Below, in pieces: positions 7,069 through 12,406 of a stretch of DNA of 13,991 bases. This DNA is from Candidatus Moraniibacteriota bacterium (GTDB taxonomy: Bacteria; Patescibacteriota; Minisyncoccia; Moranbacterales; UBA11712): NCBI GenBank assembly GCA_003157295.1, contig PMJF01000029.1, positions 3,235 through 17,225 of the forward strand. The letters are read 5' to 3'. A program made the position numbers and the translations under genes. Position 1 is the first letter of the stretch; each line of letters begins with the position of its first letter. The notes below the pieces were generated by a model, which was not told the origin of the DNA, did no database searches, and saw nothing but the letters and a program-made list of their open reading frames with translations.

Positions 7069-7117
7069 AAAGCTTTTTTCCATAAACCCAGTTCTAACCG
7101 CGTGAACTAGCCAGCTC
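7069..7117 (+). repeat. 49-bp direct repeat, copy B
   Basis: Second copy of the 49-bp repeat at 5513-5561, same orientation, with differences at 7074 and 7105. It lies 138 bp after the 280-aa gene and just before a terminator-like hairpin. With copy A it brackets about 1.5 kb holding only the 280-aa gene. Confidence 0.9.
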
Positions 7118-7127
7118 CTCTTTACAG

Positions 7128-7153
7128 AAAACGCCTTTTAGCAGGCGCTTTTT
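7128..7153 (+). terminator. Rho-independent terminator after repeat copy B
   Basis: CGCCT (7132-7136) pairs with AGGCG (7143-7147) around TTTAGC, with flanking A/T pairs beyond one A-C mismatch, followed by TTTTT (7149-7153). It closes the region of the 280-aa gene. Confidence 0.6.
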
Positions 7154-7180
7154 GTTTGGGTTGGAAATTCTCAATCTCAA

Positions 7181-7209
7181 TAGACACGCGAATGGCCTAT
7201 TGATATAAT
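7181..7209 (+). promoter_or_regulatory. Promoter giving a leaderless transcript
   Basis: TAGACA (7181-7186, 5/6), a 17-bp spacer and a perfect TATAAT (7204-7209) with an upstream TG (7201-7202). The start site expected 6-8 bases after the -10 element coincides with the ATG at 7216. Confidence 0.7.
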
Positions 7210-7215
7210 GGTCTT

Positions 7216-7383
7216 ATGGAAAAGATAAAAATCGAAAACCATAGCTTCTCGGCGTTTTCCTGGTTTGCGGGGTGGCTTTTCACGATCGGATTCCTCCACC
7301 TCACTTTCTGGAACGGGGTGCTGGCCATTGTTCTCTGGCCGTATTTTGTCGGCCTTGCCGTCAGCGCGTTCGTTGGACGCTAA
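7216..7383 (+). CDS. Small two-helix membrane protein (55 aa)
   Basis: The 55-residue frame begins MEKIKIENHSFSAFSWFAGW and contains two hydrophobic segments, about residues 13-31 (FSWFAGWLFTIGFLHL) and 33-53 (NGVLAIVLWPYFVGLAVSAF), with a short turn between them. It is therefore a likely inner-membrane hairpin. No function can be assigned. It is supported as a gene by an excellent promoter whose predicted +1 falls on the ATG, implying a leaderless mRNA, and by a following weak inverted repeat (AAAGGT/ACCTTT, 7382-7404). It stands alone between the terminator at 7153 and the next promoter at 7440. A close alternative is a subunit or remnant of a larger membrane protein, but the frame has a clean start and stop. 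Confidence 0.7.
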   Translation: MEKIKIENHSFSAFSWFAGWLFTIGFLHLTFWNGVLAIVLWPYFVGLAVSAFVGR

Positions 7384-7439
7384 AGGTCCGAAAATAGAAC
7401 CTTTGCTTCTTTCGAGAGTTTTTGTTCGTATTTTATGCT

Positions 7440-7467
7440 TTGACACGAATGTTATCCAATATATAAT
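7440..7467 (+). promoter_or_regulatory. Perfect-consensus promoter of the first lipoprotein gene
   Basis: TTGACA (7440-7445), a 16-bp spacer and TATAAT (7462-7467) both match the consensus exactly. Transcription should start near 7474, about 23 nt before the ATG at 7497. No Shine-Dalgarno sequence is visible in that leader, so initiation may be weak or use another route despite strong transcription. Confidence 0.75.
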
Positions 7468-7496
7468 GAAAGTACTTAAGCCGTAATATATAACAA

Positions 7497-8195
7497 ATGA
7501 AAAAAGCGATCATGATCTCGGCGGTTGCAGTCTTTTCAGTTCTTTTGGCCGGATGCGGAAACAGCAACCAGCAAAGCGCGCAAACAGGACAGGGACAAAA
7601 CGCGTCGCAGGCCGCCAACACAGATAGCCAAAGCGGCCAACCCCAATCCCAAAATCAGGAAAACAAAATCAGTGGAAGCCTCAAAGAACTGCTCGGGATG
7701 GGAAAATCCTTGAAGTGCGCTTCGACAAACACCTCCGACAAATTTACGACAACCAGCACGACCTATGTTTCAGGAGAAAAAGTTCGCTCCGACGTGGCAA
7801 GCCAAGTGGCAAATGCAGCCGCAACCAATTCTCATATAATCGTTGTTGACGGGTGGATGTACATGTGGAGCGAGGGAGCAAATAGCGGAATAAAGATCGA
7901 TGTCAACGCGGCAAAACAAAACAACGTACCCGGGGCCGATAGTTCAAATCAAGGAACCGCAACTCCGCCTGCGGGCAACCAGCTTGATAACAAAGCTAAT
8001 TTTGACTGCTCTCCCTGGACGGCCGATGAATCTATTTTTTCCATTCCGCAAAGCGTCACCTTCACCGACCAAAGCGCTGCAATGAATGATCGAAAGCTCG
8101 ATGTTCAGAAGACGCCGGGAAGCGCTTGCGATGTTTGCAACTCCATACCGAACGCTGCGGCCCAAGCCCAATGCAAAGCGAACTGCAAGAATTAA
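7497..8195 (+). CDS. Secreted lipoprotein, C-terminal Cys cluster
   Basis: A 232-aa exported lipoprotein. The signal peptide MKKAIMISAVAVFSVLLAGC has a lipobox (LLAGC) with the lipidated cysteine at residue 20. A low-complexity Gln/Ser/Asn linker (21-58) would hold the domain away from the membrane. The globular part has SLKCAS (74), TTYVSGEKVRSDV (89-100), VVDGWMYMWSEG (116-127) and FDCSPW (169-174). This layout recalls secreted proteins seen in Patescibacteria, an impression from memory with no biochemical role attached. The C-terminus has CDVC (211-214) and CKANC (226-230), four closely spaced cysteines that could form disulfides or bind metal. It is monocistronic: a perfect-consensus promoter precedes it and a strong terminator follows. 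Confidence 0.88.
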   Translation: MKKAIMISAVAVFSVLLAGCGNSNQQSAQTGQGQNASQAANTDSQSGQPQSQNQENKISGSLKELLGMGKSLKCASTNTSDKFTTTSTTYVSGEKVRSDVASQVANAAATNSHIIVVDGWMYMWSEGANSGIKIDVNAAKQNNVPGADSSNQGTATPPAGNQLDNKANFDCSPWTADESIFSIPQSVTFTDQSAAMNDRKLDVQKTPGSACDVCNSIPNAAAQAQCKANCKN

Positions 8196-8261
8196 GAGTA
8201 ATTTACAGACTCCGACTCGAGAATCATCAATGATTATTTGTTTCTAATATATCAGCGTGAG

Positions 8262-8297
8262 GAAGCAGCCGCGATATCTCGAGGCTGTTTCTTTTTT
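8262..8297 (+). terminator. Rho-independent terminator of the first lipoprotein gene
   Basis: GAAGCAGCC (8262-8270) pairs with GGCTGTTTC (8283-8291), 9 bp with one G-U, around a 12-nt loop, followed by six T (8292-8297). A canonical strong terminator. Confidence 0.85.
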
Positions 8298-8457
8298 CTA
8301 TGTAAGTTCTTCAGAGCGTCTTATTTAATGAAACATCATCAATTTATTTTTTTTGGTCTTGAAGTAGATTGGGAAACAGCAATTCCTGAGCTAGCGGCAT
8401 GAACTGGTTGGGCCAAAAAATGATGGGACTGTGTCAAGGCCTGAAGCTAAAAGATGA

Positions 8458-8486
8458 TTGATTCGAGCCGAAATTTATGATATACT
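8458..8486 (+). promoter_or_regulatory. Extended -10 promoter upstream of the wall-hydrolase-like gene
   Basis: TTGATT (8458-8463), a 17-bp spacer and TATACT (8481-8486, 5/6) with an upstream TG (8478-8479). The predicted start near 8493 leaves a ~60-nt leader before the ATG at 8553. Confidence 0.6.
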
Positions 8487-8510
8487 GTAAGCAATAGAGG
8501 ATAGGGAATC

Positions 8511-8534
8511 AAAGCGGGTGATGGCCCGCTTTTT
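8511..8534 (+). terminator. Terminator-like hairpin inside a leader (possible attenuator)
   Basis: AAAGCGGG (8511-8518) pairs perfectly with CCCGCTTT (8525-8532) around TGATGG, and TTTT (8531-8534) closes it. It lies between a good promoter and the start codon at 8553, so it should stop part of the transcripts before the gene, or it ends a short RNA of about 40 nt. Confidence 0.65.
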
Positions 8535-8552
8535 GCTGTTTAAGCCCAGTTT

Positions 8553-9152
8553 ATGGTGAAAAATAGAAAAGAAAAACTGATCAATATCACGGAAAAATGT
8601 TTTAAAACGCCGGAGGATATCCTTTTTGGTTTTTTGATCGCTTTTTCTTTGGTTTTCATCGCATTTTGCTTTCAAAGCGGAAAGATAGTTTATCCGGAAG
8701 CGGTTTCCCAGGTCCATCCGAAAGAGCCGACAAAAATGGCAAAAAATATCAGCAAAGTGGTTTCTGATTATCCGATCGAAAAAATGATCCCCTATATAGC
8801 AAGACAAGACGGGAAAGTGGCCGCCTTTCTCGTGGCCATTGCCAAAAAAGAAAGCAACTGGGGAGTGCACACGCCCAAGAAAAATGGGAAGGAATGTTTC
8901 AATTATTGGGGTTATCGGGGAAAGGAAAACACAACGGCCTCCGGTTATAGCTGTTTTGACTCGCGTGCCCAAGCGGTAAACATCGTCGGCAAAAGGATAA
9001 AGAGCCTTGTTGCCCAAAAAATAGACACGCCACGGGAAATGCTTGTCTGGAAATGCGGGGGAAGCTGTTCCGCGCAGACTGGCCAAGGCGCGTCCAAGTG
9101 GATTCGGGACGTCGATTTCTATTATAAAAAAATGCAGACGGAAATTCTTTAG
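8553..9152 (+). CDS. Membrane-anchored glucosaminidase/lysozyme-like protein
   Basis: A 199-aa protein with a short basic N-terminus, one membrane helix (about 23-41, ILFGFLIAFSLVFIAFCF) and an extracytoplasmic domain. The domain contains VAAFLVAIAKKESNWG (about 89-104), whose glutamate at residue 100 sits where the catalytic Glu of lysozyme-fold glucosaminidases and transglycosylases is found. ECFNYWGYRG (114-123) and FDSRAQAVNIVGKRI (135-149) follow, also typical of such domains. I infer a peptidoglycan-cleaving or peptidoglycan-binding role at the cell surface. Four cysteines (115, 134, 168, 172) probably form disulfides. The catalytic activity is not proven by sequence: the substrate-cleft residues cannot be checked by eye. 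No ribosome binding site precedes the ATG. The gene is monocistronic, between a leader hairpin and a downstream terminator. Confidence 0.8.
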   Translation: MVKNRKEKLINITEKCFKTPEDILFGFLIAFSLVFIAFCFQSGKIVYPEAVSQVHPKEPTKMAKNISKVVSDYPIEKMIPYIARQDGKVAAFLVAIAKKESNWGVHTPKKNGKECFNYWGYRGKENTTASGYSCFDSRAQAVNIVGKRIKSLVAQKIDTPREMLVWKCGGSCSAQTGQGASKWIRDVDFYYKKMQTEIL

Positions 9153-9180
9153 CCGACAAAAAGACGCAAACTAAACCAAG

Positions 9181-9210
9181 AAAACCAGTCCCCTGGAGGC
9201 TGTTTTTTTT
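9181..9210 (+). terminator. Rho-independent terminator after the wall-hydrolase-like gene
   Basis: AAAAC and AGTC (9181-9190, one bulged C) pair with GGCTGTTTT (9198-9206), one G-U included, and the stem runs into a row of eight T (9203-9210). Confidence 0.6.
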
Positions 9211-9236
9211 GGTTTCCTGTTAGGAGCGTGTTTTTC

Positions 9237-9265
9237 TTGAAAAAATGCGGATTTTGGGATAGGAT
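9237..9265 (+). promoter_or_regulatory. Possible promoter of the second lipoprotein operon
   Basis: TTGAAA (9237-9242, 5/6), a 17-bp spacer and TAGGAT (9260-9265, 4/6). The predicted start near 9272 leaves a leader of ~54 nt. A competing TTGTTC (9297-9302) with TAATAT (9319-9324) would start transcription inside the coding region and is less likely. Confidence 0.4.
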
Positions 9266-9325
9266 AAAGCCAGAAAATACGAAAATGCGCATACGCTTGT
9301 TCTCAAAATAATCAACAATAATATT

Positions 9326-10024
9326 ATGCCTAAAAAAGTCCAACTTTTGACTCTCGCCATCGCCAGCCTCCTGCTTCTTTCCGGCTGCGCAAGCAAAACA
9401 GCCCAAGGCGGCGCGTCCCCAACAAACAAAACCGAAAGTACTGGAGAAGCGGCAGTCGAAACAAATGCCACAAGTGGCGGCGAACAATCCGGGAACACTC
9501 CGGCTCTCAATGTCTGCCAGGAAGAAAATGTGAATCTTCCCAATTACGGCGATCCGGGCCATCGCCTCAAAAATTGTTTCGTTCAATTTCCGGGCGAGCC
9601 ATCGCGGCAGGACAAGAGCTACTATATCGTCGAAGACATCTGCGGACAGTTCAATCAGCAATTTATGGAAAATATGTATGGCGCCAAGCTGGACAAAATC
9701 GAACTGCCGAAAGTAGCGACGATCAATAACTGCACCTACTATTTCGATGAAAAGGAATATGTGATGCTCAATCTCGAATATCTCTCGGTGGAAAATCAGA
9801 AAAAAGGCAACGAAACGATGGATAGAAAGGTGGAAAAAGATACTCAAATTCCGATGGAGAACATGGTGACTTATCAGGAAGATGGAGCGATCAATGTCAT
9901 ATATTTGGTTCTGGGACCGAACAAGTTTATTTCGCTGCGGCCCAGCTCAAAGAATGCGATTGCGAAAGACAAATTTTTGGAACTCGCTGCAAATATTGCA
10001 ACGGCGATCAAGGGGTACAAATAA
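9326..10024 (+). CDS. Secreted lipoprotein with four conserved-looking cysteines
   Basis: A 232-aa exported lipoprotein. The signal peptide ends in the lipobox LLSGC with the lipidated cysteine at residue 21. A Thr/Ser/Gly-rich linker covers about 22-60. The mature domain begins LNVCQEEN and contains further cysteines at 64, 84, 106 and 136, which could give two disulfides outside the membrane. Features include RLKNCFVQFPGEP (80-92), YYIVEDICGQFN (99-110), NCTYYFDEKEYVMLNLEY (135-152) and a helical end (KDKFLELAANIATAIKGYK). I cannot assign a function. The next gene starts 11 bases after its stop, so the two are probably one transcript, and both are extracytoplasmic cysteine-containing proteins. 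No Shine-Dalgarno sequence is seen before the ATG, which is chosen because it gives a complete signal peptide. Confidence 0.85.
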   Translation: MPKKVQLLTLAIASLLLLSGCASKTAQGGASPTNKTESTGEAAVETNATSGGEQSGNTPALNVCQEENVNLPNYGDPGHRLKNCFVQFPGEPSRQDKSYYIVEDICGQFNQQFMENMYGAKLDKIELPKVATINNCTYYFDEKEYVMLNLEYLSVENQKKGNETMDRKVEKDTQIPMENMVTYQEDGAINVIYLVLGPNKFISLRPSSKNAIAKDKFLELAANIATAIKGYK

Positions 10025-10035
10025 GAAGCAGCTCT

Positions 10036-10479
10036 ATGGTGAAAAAAATCTTGAAAATAGCGCTTATTTCAGTCGTATCTATTTTTGTTCTGCTGATCAT
10101 TGCCTGGCGCATTGACCGCGCCTATTTTCACCCCTATTTTCCCGATCGCAACAATCAGATCCGAAATGATGTCACGACTTATAAGTTCATTGTTCCCCAG
10201 AACCAGGAAAGTTGCGAAGCCAAAAGCGGAGTTTGGAAAAAAATCGGTCTCGGCCCAAAGGAAGAATGCAATTTGCCGACAACGGACAGCGGGAAAATTT
10301 GCGATGGAAGCCATCAATGCGAAGGAGTGTGCCTCGCGGAACTGTCGAAAGACGATATGCAAAAGGGAATGCGCGGAAAACTTTTCAGAAGTAATGGAAA
10401 ATGTTCCAGTTGGATAAAAAATGTCGGCTGCCGGGCGTATGTCTATAAAGGATGGGCGGGAGTAGTGTGCGTGGACTGA
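10036..10479 (+). CDS. Single-pass membrane protein with Cys-rich outer domain
   Basis: A 147-aa protein. Residues 1-7 are basic and 5-24 form one membrane helix (ILKIALISVVSIFVLLIIAW), then a tyrosine/proline-rich stalk. The outer domain has eight cysteines (60, 78, 89, 95, 99, 123, 132, 145), an even number that suits four disulfides. The pattern DSGKICDGSHQCEGVCLAE (84-102), then GKCSSW and GVVCVD near the end, resembles small secreted cysteine-rich proteins found in many bacteria, for which I know no function. It follows the lipoprotein gene by 11 bases and is probably co-transcribed with it. The stop codon is TGA, evidence that this organism uses UGA as a stop. Confidence 0.8.
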   Translation: MVKKILKIALISVVSIFVLLIIAWRIDRAYFHPYFPDRNNQIRNDVTTYKFIVPQNQESCEAKSGVWKKIGLGPKEECNLPTTDSGKICDGSHQCEGVCLAELSKDDMQKGMRGKLFRSNGKCSSWIKNVGCRAYVYKGWAGVVCVD

Positions 10480-10626
10480 AAAATTTGAATTCCATATTCT
10501 TTCAGATGATCAGGCAATTTTGGTGAAAGGTGATAGGATGGAATTGGCGGGCGAGCGAGGGAGAAGAGATAAATATTTGAGATTAACCGTTCCTAAAGTT
10601 GAATTTTAGGAATCGCCAAATCAAGG

Positions 10627-10650
10627 AAAACGCCCGGAGAGGCGTTTTTT
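10627..10650 (+). terminator. Rho-independent terminator before the efflux operon
   Basis: AAAACGCC (10627-10634) pairs perfectly with GGCGTTTT (10641-10648) around CGGAGA, with six T in all (10645-10650). A second hairpin just upstream, TTCCTAAA (10590-10597) with TTTAGGAA (10605-10612), adds structure to the same 3' end. Together they separate the Cys-rich protein unit from the efflux operon. Confidence 0.8.
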
Positions 10651-10668
10651 ACGCGGGAAAGCCGGCTC

Positions 10669-10697
10669 TTGACAAGATTAAAGAATGGCCATATACT
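10669..10697 (+). promoter_or_regulatory. Promoter of the efflux operon
   Basis: A perfect TTGACA (10669-10674), a 17-bp spacer and TATACT (10692-10697, 5/6). The start site should lie near 10703-10705, downstream of the ATG at 10685 and upstream of the ATG at 10730, which decides the start of the MarR gene. Confidence 0.75.
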
Positions 10698-10709
10698 TAG
10701 AAAAACTAA

Positions 10710-10721
10710 ATATTATAATAT
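10710..10721. promoter_or_regulatory. Candidate MarR operator (12-bp perfect palindrome)
   Basis: ATATTATAATAT is its own reverse complement and lies between the predicted start of transcription and the MarR start codon at 10730, a usual place for an autoregulatory MarR-family operator. In A/T-rich DNA such palindromes also occur by chance. Confidence 0.5.
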
Positions 10722-10729
10722 CTAATAAT

Positions 10730-11158
10730 ATGGTCAAGAGCCGCGAGGAAACAACCAACAAGGCGATCTCACTCATTTTTTCGGTCAGCCGCATGATCAA
10801 GGAAAAATATCAAAATGAACGCCAGAAGAACATTTCGGGAATGAAACTTGAGACGCTGCGTTATATCAAAGAGAACAAGCCTCTCATGAAAGATATCGCG
10901 GAATATCTGTCCATTGCGCCTCCTTCAGCAACCTCACTTATCAATCATCTGGTCGAGGCCAAGCTGGTGGAAAGGGTCCAGGACGGAAGCGACAGAAGAA
11001 TTGTTCGTATGAGCATCACGAGCTTCGGAGAAAAAAAGTTCGCTCAAGAAATGGCAATGATTGCCGACCGGATGAAGAGAATGCTTTCCCCACTCAATAC
11101 CGGCGAAAAGGAGAATTTGATCAAAATATTGGAAAAAATCTCGAAGACTAATGACTAA
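10730..11158 (+). CDS. MarR-family transcriptional regulator of the efflux operon
   Basis: A 142-aa dimeric winged-helix DNA-binding protein. The wHTH covers about residues 40-98: PLMKDIAEYLSIAPPSATSL, then recognition helix region to VEAKLVERVQDG, then the wing with the family's SDRR (87-90). Helical ends form the dimer. MarR proteins usually repress a neighbouring efflux operon and their own gene and let go when a small molecule binds. Here the two adaptors and the MFS pump follow, as with EmrR of emrRAB. The frame could begin at the ATG at 10685, but that codon lies inside the promoter. The ATG at 10730 begins MVKSREETTNKAISL, which fits the family's N-terminal helix. The next gene starts 19 bases after the stop. 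Ligand and target are inferred only from context. Confidence 0.9.
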   Translation: MVKSREETTNKAISLIFSVSRMIKEKYQNERQKNISGMKLETLRYIKENKPLMKDIAEYLSIAPPSATSLINHLVEAKLVERVQDGSDRRIVRMSITSFGEKKFAQEMAMIADRMKRMLSPLNTGEKENLIKILEKISKTND

Positions 11159-11177
11159 TGATTAACGCATAATCGGA

Positions 11178-12248
11178 ATGAATAAAAATATTTTTAGCGT
11201 GAGTCTCGTTGCCATCTTAGTGATCGGAGGGATCGTGGCCAGTTTTCTCTATAACGACATGTCCAAGCGTCCCGATTATTCAACCGTTCAAGTCAAAAAA
11301 GGAAACATTGAGCAAGTACTTGATCTGGACGGAAAGATCGCGCCTCAAAACGACGCTGAATTGGGTTTTGAAAGAGGGGGAAGGATCACGAAACTGACCC
11401 AGAAGGTCGGCGATTTTGTGAGATCCGGAACAGTTTTGGCCTACGCGAACGCGGCTGATCTCAAGGCCCAATATAACCAATCCGTGTCTCTCGCGAAAAG
11501 TTCCCAGGCGGATGTGGATCAATTTCAGGAACTTTATAAAAAAGAAAAAGCTAAGCTCGATTCTTTGAAAAAAACTTCCACAGCCAATTCGGCCGACAAG
11601 AAAGCGCAAAAAAAACAGATCGAGGCCAGCGAAGCGCAAGTCGTTTCCCAGCAAGAAAAAGTCGCGGCCGCTTTTTCCAATGTTGAAAACGCCAGGGCGC
11701 AAATTGAAAAGACCGTTATCACCGCTCCCTTTGACGGAGTTGTCTCCAAGCAAGATGTCTTTGAGGGGGAAGTGGCACAGTCAGATGTGGCGATCATCAC
11801 TCTTTCCAGCCGGGATTCATTCAAAATCGAAGCCTTTGCCTCGGAAATAGATGTTCGGAATCTCCGCGTTGGCGACTCCGCTCGAATTGCCTTGAATGAC
11901 GGTTCGGGAAGATCTTTTGACGCTGAGATAAATTCAATCGATCCGACGGAAGAGCTGATCAACAATGTTTCGAACTATAAGGTTACGCTCAACTTTCGAG
12001 AAGCGGTTTCCGATTTGCGTTCGGGGATAGGCGCCAGCGCGTCTGTCGCGGCAGAGAAGAAAAACGATGTCCTGCTTGTTCCTCGAGAGGCCGTTTTCGA
12101 GGAGGGAGGAAAGAAATTCGTATATATGTCGAAAAACGGTTTGAGAGAAAAGAAAGAAATTCAAACCGGCATATATGGAGTTGACGGCACAGTTGAAGTG
12201 GTGTCGGGGCTTTCAGCCGGTGACAATGTTTTCGAACTAAATAAATAA
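11178..12248 (+). CDS. HlyD/AcrA-type efflux adaptor (membrane fusion protein)
   Basis: A 356-aa periplasmic-side adaptor anchored by one N-terminal helix (about 5-25). Order of parts: first half of the lipoyl-like domain (ELGFERGGRITKLTQKVGDF, about 61-80), a helical hairpin (about 92-175) that is Lys/Ala/Gln-rich, second lipoyl half (ITAPFDGVVSKQDVFEGEVA, 181-200), a beta-barrel (about 215-290) and a membrane-proximal domain (VPREAVFEEGGKKFVYM through SGLSAGDNVF). This is the full MacA/AcrA architecture at normal length. Such adaptors couple an inner-membrane pump to the outside. The hairpin is short to moderate for one that would reach an outer-membrane TolC. The gene follows marR by 19 bases and has no promoter of its own, so it is presumably under MarR control. 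Confidence 0.92.
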   Translation: MNKNIFSVSLVAILVIGGIVASFLYNDMSKRPDYSTVQVKKGNIEQVLDLDGKIAPQNDAELGFERGGRITKLTQKVGDFVRSGTVLAYANAADLKAQYNQSVSLAKSSQADVDQFQELYKKEKAKLDSLKKTSTANSADKKAQKKQIEASEAQVVSQQEKVAAAFSNVENARAQIEKTVITAPFDGVVSKQDVFEGEVAQSDVAIITLSSRDSFKIEAFASEIDVRNLRVGDSARIALNDGSGRSFDAEINSIDPTEELINNVSNYKVTLNFREAVSDLRSGIGASASVAAEKKNDVLLVPREAVFEEGGKKFVYMSKNGLREKKEIQTGIYGVDGTVEVVSGLSAGDNVFELNK

Positions 12249-12255
12249 ATTAGTA

Positions 12256-12361
12256 TTTGCCCCAGGGCAAGCCCTGTACCTTTCCAGGTTCCGCGGCAAG
12301 CCGCGGGGCAAAAAACACTTTGATGTCATCGCTTGCTCGGAAATGTCCCGCCAAGGCGGGA
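12256..12361. repeat. Palindrome-rich intergenic element inside the efflux operon
   Basis: Several inverted repeats are packed together. TTTGCCCC (12256-12263) pairs with GGGGCAAA (12305-12312) and encloses three smaller hairpins: AGGG-CCCT (12264-12275), ACCT-AGGT and CCGCGGC-GCCGCGG (12291-12306, partly sharing bases with the outer stem). The arrangement resembles a cloverleaf. A second part is CCCGCC-GGCGGG (12347-12360), followed by CTCTCGCTTCGCTCG. Such strings are common in REP-like dispersed repeats of many bacteria. It separates the two adaptor genes and may cut down or stabilise the downstream message. Confidence 0.6.
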
Positions 12362-12406
12362 TCACTTCTCTCGCTTCGCTCGACAATAAATCTTTAATAT
12401 ATTTAT

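Larger units (their letters stand above)
8196..8552. other. Intergenic region: terminator, promoter and leader hairpin
   Basis: The left end holds the terminator of the lipoprotein gene (8262-8297). The right end holds the promoter and hairpin of the wall-hydrolase-like gene (8458-8534). About 8300-8455 contains nothing I can name; the only frame, 24 codons from the ATG at 8329, has no supporting signals. Confidence 0.6.

Noticed and set aside
7069..7117. Minus strand of repeat copy B as a tRNA 5' fragment (GTTC-ACGCGGTTA-GAAC looks like a D arm) and hence an att site
   Set aside because: No matching anticodon or T arm follows, and the D-stem pairing breaks in copies A and the degenerate copy.
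5513..7117. Integron-type cassette with attC sites
   Set aside because: GTTAGAA/TTCTAAC misses the last base of the GTTRRRY/RYYYAAC boxes, no paired second box is present, and the gene has its own strong promoter, unlike typical cassettes. No integrase is in the window.
8329..8403. 24-codon frame MKHHQFIFFGLEVDWETAIP...
   Set aside because: Too short, no promoter or ribosome binding site, and no similarity I can recognise.
9149..9847. 232-aa minus-strand frame opposite the second lipoprotein gene
   Set aside because: It is the antisense of a clear lipoprotein gene and of a terminator; the product has no recognisable features.
10488..10545. 8-bp inverted repeat AATTCCAT/ATGGAATT
   Set aside because: Arms are short and 42 bp apart in A/T-rich DNA, expected by chance, with no neighbouring signal.
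10685..10729. Fifteen-residue N-terminal extension of the MarR protein
   Set aside because: The ATG at 10685 lies within the promoter, and the extension (MAIYLEKLNIIISNN) is translated A/T-rich regulatory DNA.
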